Assembly: GCF_030549525.1 (NCBI RefSeq)
Contig: NZ_CP130831.1
Span: 186,001 to 250,000 of the forward strand
Direction of reading: 5' to 3'
Origin: Stenotrophomonas sp. 704A1
GTDB lineage: Bacteria; Pseudomonadota; Gammaproteobacteria; Xanthomonadales; Xanthomonadaceae
Length of the DNA: 64,000 nt
The notes beneath the pieces are model-generated. The model made no database searches and had not been told where the DNA came from. It worked only from the letters and a program-made list of their open reading frames with translations. A program made the position numbers and the translations under genes. This document shows, piece by piece, positions 44,076 through 51,534 of the stretch; within the stretch, counting starts at the first letter, position 1, and every line of letters begins with the position of its first letter.

Positions 44076-44507
44076 ATGGGCAGTGGACCGGTCACCATCA
44101 ACGCGCAGCTTGAGATCCCCGACGGCGAGATCGTCGAGCGGTTCGTGCGTGCCAGTGGTGCCGGCGGTCAGAACGTCAACAAGGTCTCCACTGCGGTGGA
44201 ACTGCGTTTCGATGTGGCCGGCTCGCCCTCGTTGCCCGAGCCGTTGCGCGAACGCCTGCTGGCGCGCCGCGACCGGCGCATGACCGGCGAAGGCGTGCTG
44301 GTCATCGATGCGCAACGGTTCCGCACCCAGGATCGCAATCGCGAGGATGCGCGCGAGCGGCTGGCGGCCTTCATCCAGGCGGGCCTGCACGTGCCCAAGC
44401 CCCGCAAGGCCACCAAGCCGACCCTCGGGTCGAAACTGCGTCGTCTGGACGCCAAACGCGGGCGCGCGCAGGTCAAGCGCGGGCGCTCATCACGTGACTG
44501 GGAGTGA
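44076..44507 (+). CDS. arfB: ArfB (YaeJ) ribosome rescue peptidyl-tRNA hydrolase
   Basis: Releases peptides from ribosomes stalled without a stop codon. The 143-residue product has the release-factor GGQ motif in RASGAGGQNVNKVSTAVELRF and a long basic C-terminal tail (KPRKATKPTLGSKLRRL, KRGRAQVKRGRSSRDWE) that enters the empty mRNA channel in the E. coli homologue. It appears leaderless, and the acyltransferase gene follows 4 bases after its stop. Confidence 0.95.
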   Translation: MGSGPVTINAQLEIPDGEIVERFVRASGAGGQNVNKVSTAVELRFDVAGSPSLPEPLRERLLARRDRRMTGEGVLVIDAQRFRTQDRNREDARERLAAFIQAGLHVPKPRKATKPTLGSKLRRLDAKRGRAQVKRGRSSRDWE

Positions 44508-44511
44508 TTGC

Positions 44512-45114
44512 TTGAACAACCCGACGCCGTTGCTGCCGGCCGTTCCGCCGAACATGCCGCAGGTCAAACCCAACGCCTTCCTGCGCTGGCTGGCGCGCTG
44601 CACTCTGCGCCTGGGCGGCTGGAAAGTGGTGGGCACCTTGCCGGACATCCCCAGGCTGGTCTTCATCATCGCGCCGCATTCGTCCAACTGGGACGGGCTG
44701 TGGGGCATGGCCGCCAAGATCGCGCTGGGCATGAAGGTGAAGGTGCTGGGCAAGGCCTCGCTGTTCTGGTGGCCGCTGGGCCCGCTGCTGCACCGCCTGG
44801 GGGTGATCCCGCTGGACCGCAGTTCGCCGCAGGGTACCGTCGGCCAGGCGGTGGACCTGATCCGCAACAACGACAGGATGTGGTTCGCCATCACCCCCGA
44901 GGGCACCCGCAAGGCGGTGAAGGACTGGAAGGCCGGCTTCCTGAAGATCGCGCGGATGGCCGACGTGCCGATCCTGGCCGCCTACTTCCATTACCCGGAG
45001 AAGACCATCGGCATCGGCCCGATGTTCCACCCCAGCGGCGATGATGTGGCCGACATGGCCGCGATCCGCGAGTTCTACCGGCCCTGGATCGGCAAGACCC
45101 GCGGCACGGTGTGA
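44512..45114 (+). CDS. Lysophospholipid acyltransferase-family protein
   Basis: A 200-residue PlsC-type acyltransferase. The catalytic HxxxxD is in IIAPHSSNWDGLWG and the acyl acceptor site is FAITPEGTRKAVKDW. It lacks the long N-terminal helix of PlsC but has hydrophobic patches. The start is taken as TTG 44512 with GGGAG upstream; an ATG at 44551 would drop 13 residues. It directly follows arfB and is likely co-transcribed. Its substrate is unknown; 1-acyl-sn-glycerol-3-phosphate or related lipids are possible. Confidence 0.82.
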   Translation: MNNPTPLLPAVPPNMPQVKPNAFLRWLARCTLRLGGWKVVGTLPDIPRLVFIIAPHSSNWDGLWGMAAKIALGMKVKVLGKASLFWWPLGPLLHRLGVIPLDRSSPQGTVGQAVDLIRNNDRMWFAITPEGTRKAVKDWKAGFLKIARMADVPILAAYFHYPEKTIGIGPMFHPSGDDVADMAAIREFYRPWIGKTRGTV

Positions 45115-45225
45115 GCCGGCCGCTGGCGCCCGCGCAGACGCCACGTCCGGCACATGCCGGGCGTGCGCGACAGGAGTAGGGTGGAGGGCTGGTATCCCAT
45201 ACCGTCCGCCCAAGGAGCGTTTTAC

Positions 45226-47382
45226 ATGTCGCGTACCGTAGTCCTGGCCGCCGCCATCAGCCTGGCGCTGGCGGCCTGTTCCGGCAAGGAGTCCACCCCC
45301 GTGTCAGAAGCCCAGAAGACCCCGGCCCAGCAGCCGGCCGAAGCGTCCACCAATCCACTGCTGAGCGCCAGCACGCTGCCGTTCCAGGCGCCGCAGTTCG
45401 ACAAGATCAAGGACAGCGACTACCTGCCGGCCTTCGAGGAAGGCATGCGCCAGCACCTGGCTGATGTCCGCGAGATCGCCGACAACCCCGAGCCGGCCAC
45501 CTTCGACAACACCCTGGTGGCGATGGAGCGCAGCGGCGAGACGCTGAACCGCGTGTCGCGCATCTTCTTCGGCCTGGTCCAGGCTGACGGCACCGAAGCG
45601 CGCCAGAAGATCCAGGAAGACATCGCACCCAGGCTGGCCGCGCACCAGGACGAGATCAACCTCGACCCGAAGCTGTTCGCGCGCGTGAAGTCGCTGTACG
45701 ACCAGCGTGACACGCTGGAGCTGGATCCGGTGCAGAAGCGCCTGGTCGAGCACTACTACGATGGCCTGGTGCGCGCCGGTGCGCAGCTGTCCGACGCGGA
45801 CAAGGCCAGCCTGCGCAAGCTCAACGTGGAAGAGACCACCCTGTCCACGCAGTTCCATACCCGCCTGGTCGCAGCCACCGCCGCCGCCGCCGTCGTCGTT
45901 GACGACAAGGCCAAGCTGGCTGGCCTGGACGACAACGCGGTCAACAATGCCGCCACGGCCGCCAAGGAACGCAAGCTGGACGGCAAGTTCGTGCTGCCGC
46001 TGCAGAACACCACCCAGCAGCCGGTGCTCGGCTCGCTCAGCGACCGCGACCAGCGTGCCGCCGTGCTGAAGGCCTCGGAAACCCGCGCCGAGCGTGGCGA
46101 TGCCAACGACACCCGGCAGACCGTGCAGCGCCTGGCCCAGCTGCGTGCGCAGAAGGCCAAGCTGCTCGGCTTCGACACCTTTGCCGACTACCAGCTGGGC
46201 GACCAGATGGCCAAGACCCCGGCCGCCGCACTGAAGCTGCTGACCGACACCGTGCCGGCGGCCACCGCCAAGGCGCGTGCCGAAGCCGCTGAGATCCAGA
46301 AGGTGATCGATGCGCAGAAGGGCGGTTTCCAGGTCGCCGCGTCCGACTGGGACTTCTACGCCGAGCAGGTGCGCAAGGCCAAGTACGATCTGGATGAATC
46401 GCAGATCAAGCCGTACTTCGAGCTGGACAACGTGCTGCAGAACGGCGTCTTCTACGCCGCTACCCAGCTGTACGGCATCACCTTCAAGCCGCGCACCGAC
46501 ATTCCGACCTACAACCCGGACATGAAGGTGTACGAGGTATTCGACAAGGACGGCACCTCGCTGGCGCTGTTCTACACCGACTACTTCAAGCGTGACACCA
46601 AGTCCGGCGGTGCCTGGATGGACGTGTTCGTCGAACAGGACGGCCTGACCGGTGCCAAGCCGGTGGTCTACAACGTCTGCAACTTCACCAAGCCGGCCGA
46701 TGGCCAGCCTGCGCTGATCAGCTTCGACGACGTCACCACGATGTTCCATGAGTTCGGCCATGCGCTGCACGGCATGTTCTCGAACGTGAAGTACCCGTCG
46801 ATCGCCGGCACCGCCACCTCGCGCGATTTCGTCGAGTTCCCCTCGCAGTTCAACGAGCACTGGGCGCTGGACCCGAAGGTGTTCGCCAACTACGCCAAGC
46901 ACTACAAGACCGGCGAAGCGATGCCGCAGGAACTGGTCGACAAGATCCTCAAGGCACGCAGCTTCAACCAGGGCTATGCGACCACCGAGTACCTGTCGGC
47001 CGCGCTGCTCGACCTGGCCTGGCACACGCAGAAGGCCGATGCCCCGCTGCAGGACGTCGGTGCGTTCGAAGCCAGCGCGCTGAAGAAGTTCAAGGTTGAC
47101 CTGCCGCAGGTGCCGCCGCGCTACCGCACCACCTACTTCGACCACATCTGGGGGGGTGGTTACTCGGCCGGTTACTACGCCTACTTCTGGGCCGAAGTGC
47201 TGGACCATGACGCCTACCAGTGGTTCACCGAACACGGTGGCCTGACGGCGGCCAACGGCCAGGAGTTCCGCGACAAGATCCTCTCGCGCGGCAACAGCGT
47301 GGAGCTGTCGACCCTGTACCGCGATTTCCGCGGCAAGGACCCGTCGGTGGAGCCGCTGCTGAAGTTCCGCGGGCTGAAATAA
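45226..47382 (+). CDS. dcp: M3-family dipeptidyl carboxypeptidase, lipoprotein form
   Basis: A 718-residue zinc metallopeptidase that removes C-terminal dipeptides from oligopeptides. It has a lipoprotein signal (AAAISLALAACSGKE, lipobox LAAC), so it is membrane-tethered in the periplasm, unlike the E. coli Dcp, which is not lipidated. The zinc motif is FHEFGHALHG (residues 508-512) with the distal Glu in TATSRDFVEFPSQFNEHWA. AAGGAG precedes ATG 45226. It is monocistronic with a strong terminator. Confidence 0.92.
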   Translation: MSRTVVLAAAISLALAACSGKESTPVSEAQKTPAQQPAEASTNPLLSASTLPFQAPQFDKIKDSDYLPAFEEGMRQHLADVREIADNPEPATFDNTLVAMERSGETLNRVSRIFFGLVQADGTEARQKIQEDIAPRLAAHQDEINLDPKLFARVKSLYDQRDTLELDPVQKRLVEHYYDGLVRAGAQLSDADKASLRKLNVEETTLSTQFHTRLVAATAAAAVVVDDKAKLAGLDDNAVNNAATAAKERKLDGKFVLPLQNTTQQPVLGSLSDRDQRAAVLKASETRAERGDANDTRQTVQRLAQLRAQKAKLLGFDTFADYQLGDQMAKTPAAALKLLTDTVPAATAKARAEAAEIQKVIDAQKGGFQVAASDWDFYAEQVRKAKYDLDESQIKPYFELDNVLQNGVFYAATQLYGITFKPRTDIPTYNPDMKVYEVFDKDGTSLALFYTDYFKRDTKSGGAWMDVFVEQDGLTGAKPVVYNVCNFTKPADGQPALISFDDVTTMFHEFGHALHGMFSNVKYPSIAGTATSRDFVEFPSQFNEHWALDPKVFANYAKHYKTGEAMPQELVDKILKARSFNQGYATTEYLSAALLDLAWHTQKADAPLQDVGAFEASALKKFKVDLPQVPPRYRTTYFDHIWGGGYSAGYYAYFWAEVLDHDAYQWFTEHGGLTAANGQEFRDKILSRGNSVELSTLYRDFRGKDPSVEPLLKFRGLK

Positions 47383-47390
47383 GAAAATGA

Positions 47391-47418
47391 AAACGGCGGG
47401 GGCAACCCCGCCGTTTTT
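47391..47418 (+). terminator. Rho-independent terminator after the M3 peptidase gene
   Basis: CGGCGGGG and CCCCGCCG form an 8-bp stem extended by AAA/TTT pairing, with a GCAA loop and a T5 tract. The flanking A-run makes it work on both strands, so it also serves the convergent gene at 47444. Confidence 0.92.
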
Positions 47419-47443
47419 CGTTGTGTCGACGATACAAACAGCG

Positions 47444-47890
47444 TTACGTCCCCACGTGCACCCGGTTCGCCTGCTCGGCCAGGCCGAGGTGGTCCAGCGC
47501 GATATCCAGCGCCAGCACATAGCTCTGCGCGCCATACCCGGCGGCGATGCCCAGGCGCTGGCCGATGCCCGCCGGCAGGCACGGTTCGGCCACCGCGCCA
47601 TCGTCATGCACTTCCACGTAGGCGTTGTGCAGGTAGGGCAGCAGCCGCTGCAGGCGCAGGCTGCCGGCACACGCGCCCGGATCGAGCAGGGTCACCTCGC
47701 CGCGGCTGTGGTCGGCCACGCGCAGGGCATCCAGCAGTTCCTGTTCCGAACCGCAGGCGCGGATCGCCACGCTGGTGCCGGCGTCGATCGCGCGATGCAC
47801 CAGCGATTTCAGCACCGGCGCCGGCAGTGGCGTCGCGGTGCGGATCAACGCACCAGCGGCTTCCGGGCCACGGATGATGAAGATCGACAT
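47444..47890 (-). CDS. Divergent type II dehydroquinase (AroQ)-like protein, probably non-catalytic
   Basis: A 148-residue protein that lines up with type II 3-dehydroquinase over its length: IFIIRGPEAAG for the HGPNLN strand, EQELLDAL, VTLLDPGACAGS for LINPAAFTHTS, NAYVEVHDDG for FVEIHLSN, and AAGYGAQSYVLALDIAL for the C-terminal ring helix. The lid region with the catalytic Arg and Tyr and the N-terminal Asn-Leu-Asn pocket is missing or changed, while the Glu-His of VEVH remains. It is the second gene of a two-gene run with 47894-48295. A binding or regulatory role is more likely than catalysis. Confidence 0.65.
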   Translation of the reverse strand: MSIFIIRGPEAAGALIRTATPLPAPVLKSLVHRAIDAGTSVAIRACGSEQELLDALRVADHSRGEVTLLDPGACAGSLRLQRLLPYLHNAYVEVHDDGAVAEPCLPAGIGQRLGIAAGYGAQSYVLALDIALDHLGLAEQANRVHVGT

Positions 47891-47893
47891 GGC

Positions 47894-48295
47894 TCAGCCC
47901 TCCTGCGCCAGGCGGCGGCCGACGATGGCCAGCGACAGCGGGTAACCGGCCTGCTGGCTGCGCTGGTCGATGACCACCGCGGCCGGGCCGTGCTGCAGGC
48001 GCAGGCGTGCCTCCAGGCCCCGCTCACTCGGGGCCTGCAGCTCGATGTACGGCGCCGGCAGCCGTTCCAGCGCTGCCTGCAGCGCGCCACCCTCGGCCTG
48101 CCATTGCGCCTCGTCGGCCACGCCGACATCCAGCAGTACCCAGTCGGCCGAGCGCGCCTGCGGCTGGCACAGGCACTGGCGGACCTCGGACAGGCTGGCG
48201 CAGTCGCTGCACAGCACGCGGTGGCCGGACAGCTGCGTCGGCAGCTGTGGGCGCGGCGCCGACGCCGACGCGTGGCGGATCACCAGGAGGGTCAT
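47894..48295 (-). CDS. Second degenerate AroQ-like protein
   Basis: A 133-residue protein related to its neighbour: MTLLVIRHASASAP opens like the AroQ first strand, VLLDVGVADEAQ and LPAPYIELQAPSERG occupy the middle strands, and AVVIDQRSQQAGYPLSLAIVGRRL the last. The key His of the EVH motif is Gln here (IELQ), so no dehydroquinase activity is expected. It lies 3 bases upstream of the partner gene, on the same strand. The relationship is faint and rests on reading the pattern; confidence in the fold is moderate. Confidence 0.5.
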   Translation of the reverse strand: MTLLVIRHASASAPRPQLPTQLSGHRVLCSDCASLSEVRQCLCQPQARSADWVLLDVGVADEAQWQAEGGALQAALERLPAPYIELQAPSERGLEARLRLQHGPAAVVIDQRSQQAGYPLSLAIVGRRLAQEG

Positions 48296-48412
48296 ACAAC
48301 ACCTTGCGGAATGCGCCCTGTGGCGCGGTGGACACACGATGCGCGCGCGGGCCGTAAAGGTGCGATGCGCGGCGACCGGCGCAGGCGTAAAACCTGCGTA
48401 ACCCGTGCGCCG

Positions 48413-48489
48413 GTAGCGCCGGGCCATGCCCGGCGGATGGCGGGAACGCGGCCGCGCGGTGCGCCCGCCAGGCATGGCCCGGCGCTACC
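48413..48489. repeat. SMAG dimer
   Basis: GTAGCGCCGGGCCATGCCCGGCG (48413-48435) and a mirrored GGCATGGCCCGGCGCTACC (to 48489) flank a 30-base spacer, between the AroQ-like pair and the signal peptidase gene. Confidence 0.82.
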
Positions 48490-48546
48490 GGGAACCTCCG
48501 GTGCCTGATCGCAGTCTGATGCCGACACCCTCCACCGGAACCCGCC

Positions 48547-49173
48547 ATGGACGCCGTTGCCCGACCCTCGTTTTCCACGCGCGCGCTTGTCTGGCTGAAG
48601 AAGGAAGCGCTGCCATTGCTGGTGATGCTGGGCCTGCTGGCCGCCGCGCGCGATACCCTGGCCAACCACTACGTGGTGCCCAGCGGCTCGATGCAGCCGA
48701 CCCTGCAGCCGGGTGACCGGGTGGTGGTGGACATGCGTGCGTACGGCCTGCGCGTGCCGTTCACCCGCACCGCAATGCTGGCCACCGGCACCCCGCAGCG
48801 CGGTGAAGTCGCGGTGTTCGATTCGCCGGCCGATGGCACCCGGCTGATCAAGCGCGTGGCGGCCGTGGCCGGCGACCACGTGCAGCTGCGCGATGGCCAC
48901 CTGAGCATCAATGGCCAGCCGCTGCAGGTCGCCGACCTGGGGGATACCGAAGCCTTCGGCGAGCGCCGCGCGCGTCTCGACCTGGATGTGGGCGGTGGTC
49001 CGGACATCAGCGACCTGGTGGTACCGGCCGGCAAACTGCTGGTGCTGGGTGACCACCGTGGCAACAGCTTCGATGGCCGCTTCTTCGGCTTTGTCGATGC
49101 CGACAAGGTCTACGGCCGCGCGGTGGCGGTGTATTACCGCCGGGGCGACGGTTTCGAGTGGCAGCGCCTGTGA
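48547..49173 (+). CDS. Signal peptidase I (short LepB paralogue)
   Basis: A 208-residue inner membrane serine-lysine protease. One N-terminal helix (LPLLVMLGLLAAARDTLA) precedes the catalytic Ser in VPSGSMQPTLQPGD and the Lys in TRLIKRVAAVAGD. The conserved VLGDHRGNSFDGRFFGFV is near the end. Main LepB proteins have two helices and about 260-320 residues, so this is a shorter extra copy, possibly for special substrates such as a secretion system. The neighbours give no hint of its target. Confidence 0.85.
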   Translation: MDAVARPSFSTRALVWLKKEALPLLVMLGLLAAARDTLANHYVVPSGSMQPTLQPGDRVVVDMRAYGLRVPFTRTAMLATGTPQRGEVAVFDSPADGTRLIKRVAAVAGDHVQLRDGHLSINGQPLQVADLGDTEAFGERRARLDLDVGGGPDISDLVVPAGKLLVLGDHRGNSFDGRFFGFVDADKVYGRAVAVYYRRGDGFEWQRL

Positions 49174-49181
49174 ACTGAATC

Positions 49182-49215
49182 GATACTTAGTATGTATCAA
49201 TCCTGACCTATCAGG
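49182..49215. promoter_or_regulatory. Palindromic operator-like sequences before the MFS gene
   Basis: Overlapping palindromes GATAC-TTAGTAT-GTATC (49182-49198) and ATAC-TTA-GTAT (49183-49193) are followed by CCTGA-CCTA-TCAGG (49202-49215). They lie 80-110 bases before the MFS start in an AT-richer patch, which fits a repressor-controlled promoter. Confidence 0.45.
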
Positions 49216-49296
49216 TTATGGATCGACTGGATGGACGGGCCTAGTCTGGGCCCGTTCCCTCCTGCCCCCGGCCGCCCCCACCGGCCTACCGATCCC

Positions 49297-50553
49297 ATGA
49301 CTGGCGAAACTGCGGCGGCCCTCGAACGCCGCGCCCCCACTATCGACCCCGCCGCCGAGCACCGCATCCAGCAGGGCACGCCGGCCTTCCGGCGCACGGC
49401 GCTGGCGCTGTTCCTGGCCGGCTTCTCCACCTTCGGCCTGCTGTACACGGTGCAGCCGCTGCTGCCCGAGTTCAGCCGCCACTTCGGCGTGTCCGCCGCC
49501 GGCAGTGCGATGTCGCTGTCGCTGACCACCGGCACCCTGGCCGTGGCGATGCTGCTGGCCGGGCTGCTGTCCGATGCAGTGGGTCGGCGCCCGCTGATGA
49601 TCGGTGCGTTGCTGGCCTCGGCCACGCTGTCGCTGTGCACCGCGCTGGTCGATGACTGGACCACGCTGCTGGTGCTGCGCACCCTGCTGGGGCTGGCCCT
49701 GAGTGGCGTACCGGCGGTGGCGATGACCTACCTGGTCGAGGAGATGGACAGCCGCGCGCTGGGCCTGGCGATGGGCCTGTACATCGGCGGCAATGCCATC
49801 GGCGGCATGAGCGGACGCCTGCTGGCCGGCATCATCGCCGACCACTGGGGCTGGCGCTGGGGTATCGGCGTGGTCTCGATCATCGCCGTCGCCAGCACCG
49901 TGCTGCTGTGGCTGCAGCTGCCGCCGTCGCGACATTTCCAGGCGCGCCGCGACGGCCTGCGCCAGTTGCCGTCACGCTGGCGCAGGCTGTTCGCCGATCC
50001 GGGCCTGCCGTGGTTGTTCGCCACCTCGTTCGTGCTGATGGGGGTGTTCGTTACCCTCTACAACTACCTCGGCTATCACCTGCTGGCGCCGCCGTACCGC
50101 CTCAGCCAGACCGTGGTCGGGCTGATCTTCAGCGTGTACCTGGTCGGTACCTTCAGTTCGGCATGGATGGGCCAGCAGGCCACGCGCCATGGGCGTGGAC
50201 GCATCCTCGCCATTTCGTTCGCGCTGATCGGCGCCGGTATCGTGCTGCTGGCGATGCCGTGGCTGAGCACGATGGCACTCGGTATCGCACTGGTGACCTT
50301 CGGCTTCTTCGGCGGCCACTCGGTGGCCAGCAGCTGGGTTGGCAGCCGCGCCGGCGCCCTGCGTGCCGAAGCCTCCGCGCTGTACCTGTTTGCCTACTAT
50401 CTCGGCTCCAGCGTGCTCGGTGCCGTCGGCGGGCTGGCCTATGCCGCCTGGGACTGGCGCGGGGTCTGCGCGTTCGCTGCCGTGCTGACCCTGGTCGGCG
50501 GCGGCATCGTCTGGGCGCTGCAGCAGCGTGCCGCGCAGCCGCTGACCGCCTGA
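49297..50553 (+). CDS. MFS transporter (YnfM/arabinose-efflux-like)
   Basis: A 418-residue inner membrane exporter with 12 predicted helices (ALALFLAGFSTFGLLYTVQPLLPEF is the first). The MFS motif A is GLLSDAVGRRPLMIGALL and a PAVAMTYLVEE helix follows. The closest pattern I know is YnfM. A hydrophilic 27-residue N-terminus precedes helix 1. ATG 49297 was chosen; earlier in-frame codons are Pro-rich and unlikely. It is convergent with a LysR regulator, whereas ynfM-type genes often have a divergent one. The substrate is unknown. Confidence 0.85.
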   Translation: MTGETAAALERRAPTIDPAAEHRIQQGTPAFRRTALALFLAGFSTFGLLYTVQPLLPEFSRHFGVSAAGSAMSLSLTTGTLAVAMLLAGLLSDAVGRRPLMIGALLASATLSLCTALVDDWTTLLVLRTLLGLALSGVPAVAMTYLVEEMDSRALGLAMGLYIGGNAIGGMSGRLLAGIIADHWGWRWGIGVVSIIAVASTVLLWLQLPPSRHFQARRDGLRQLPSRWRRLFADPGLPWLFATSFVLMGVFVTLYNYLGYHLLAPPYRLSQTVVGLIFSVYLVGTFSSAWMGQQATRHGRGRILAISFALIGAGIVLLAMPWLSTMALGIALVTFGFFGGHSVASSWVGSRAGALRAEASALYLFAYYLGSSVLGAVGGLAYAAWDWRGVCAFAAVLTLVGGGIVWALQQRAAQPLTA

Positions 50554-50557
50554 CGTT

Positions 50558-50598
50558 CGCCGGGCATGGCCCGCGGTAGCGCCGGGCCATGCCCGGCG
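50558..50598. repeat. SMAG-type element between MFS and LysR genes
   Basis: CGCCGGGCATGGCCCGCGGTAGCGCCGGGCCATGCCCGGCG: two back-to-back halves with the GTAG core, serving as the convergent barrier. No U-rich terminator is present. Confidence 0.8.
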
Positions 50599-50616
50599 AG
50601 CGCCCAGCGCGGCGTA

Positions 50617-51525
50617 TTACCCGCCCGCAAACGCCCCGCGCAGCAGCGCGGCGAAGTTGCGGATCAGTGGCGTCACGCCCTCGCGGTGCCACGCCAGCTG
50701 TACTTCCGAATGTGCCCCGGCATCGACCAGCGCCACGAAGCGCGCGCCCTCCACCCGGATGTGGTCGCACGAGGAGGGAAGGATCGCCGCACCCAGGCCG
50801 GCAGCCGCAAGACTGATCAGCGTCGACGCTTCACCGGCTTCCTGCACGATGCGCGGAGTGAAGCCCGCCGCCGCACACAACGCGATCATGTGGTCATGGA
50901 TGCCCGCCCCGGCGCTGCGGCGGAATGCCACGAACGGCTCCTGGGCGAAATCACGCAGCGACAGCGTGCCCTGCTTCGACAGCCTGTGCAGGGCAGGGTG
51001 GCCGGCATGCACGATCAACGCCAGCGGATCGACGAACAGGCTGTGCGCCACCAGTTCCGGCGGCAACGCGCGCTTGCGGATGATGCCCACGTCCAGACTG
51101 CCATCGAGCAGCGCATCGATCTGCTGCAGGGTGTTCATCTCGCTCAGCTGCAGCCGCACCTGCGGATACTGCTGGCGGTAGTGCAGGATCGAACGCGGAA
51201 TCTGCGGTGACAGCGGCGTGGCCCGGGTCAGCCCGATGCGCAGCTCACCCTGCTCGCCGCGCTGCGCGCGCTGCACCTCGTCCACCGCCGTTTCCACCTG
51301 CTGCACGATGGCGCGTGCACGTTCCTGCAGCAGTTCGCCGGCAGGCGTCAGCTGCACACGACGATGGCTGCGCACGAACAGGCGCGCACCGATCAGGTCT
51401 TCCAGCTGCCGGATCTGCTGGCTGAGCGGCGGCTGCGACATCCCCAGCCGCTCCGCCGCCTGGCCGAAGTGCAGCGTATCGGCAACGGCGAGGAAGTAGC
51501 GCAGGTGGCGGAGTTCGATGGACAT
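50617..51525 (-). CDS. LysR-type transcriptional regulator
   Basis: A 302-residue regulator. The winged helix-turn-helix is at residues 1-60 (ELRHLRYFLAVADTLHFGQAAERLGMSQPPLSQQIRQLE) and the effector-binding domain at about 90-290. The layout resembles CatM/BenM-type LysR proteins (LRIGLTRATPLSPQIPR). It lies convergent to the MFS gene, which it may regulate. Only nine bases separate its start codon from the stop of the Hsp70-like gene upstream, so its promoter must lie inside that low-GC gene or it must be read through from the island. Confidence 0.9.
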   Translation of the reverse strand: MSIELRHLRYFLAVADTLHFGQAAERLGMSQPPLSQQIRQLEDLIGARLFVRSHRRVQLTPAGELLQERARAIVQQVETAVDEVQRAQRGEQGELRIGLTRATPLSPQIPRSILHYRQQYPQVRLQLSEMNTLQQIDALLDGSLDVGIIRKRALPPELVAHSLFVDPLALIVHAGHPALHRLSKQGTLSLRDFAQEPFVAFRRSAGAGIHDHMIALCAAAGFTPRIVQEAGEASTLISLAAAGLGAAILPSSCDHIRVEGARFVALVDAGAHSEVQLAWHREGVTPLIRNFAALLRGAFAGG

Positions 51526-51534
51526 GGAAGACGG

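Noticed and set aside
45304..47670. 788-residue open frame on the minus strand
   Set aside because: Antisense to the M3 peptidase with its intact HEFGH motif.
47444..47890. Functional 3-dehydroquinate dehydratase
   Set aside because: The Asn-Leu-Asn pocket, catalytic Tyr and lid Arg are not present in the expected places, so only the fold is called.
48413..50598. GTAG palindromes as terminators or CRISPR-like repeats
   Set aside because: They occur singly or as facing pairs, at scattered sites, without T-runs or unique spacers; they fit SMAG elements.
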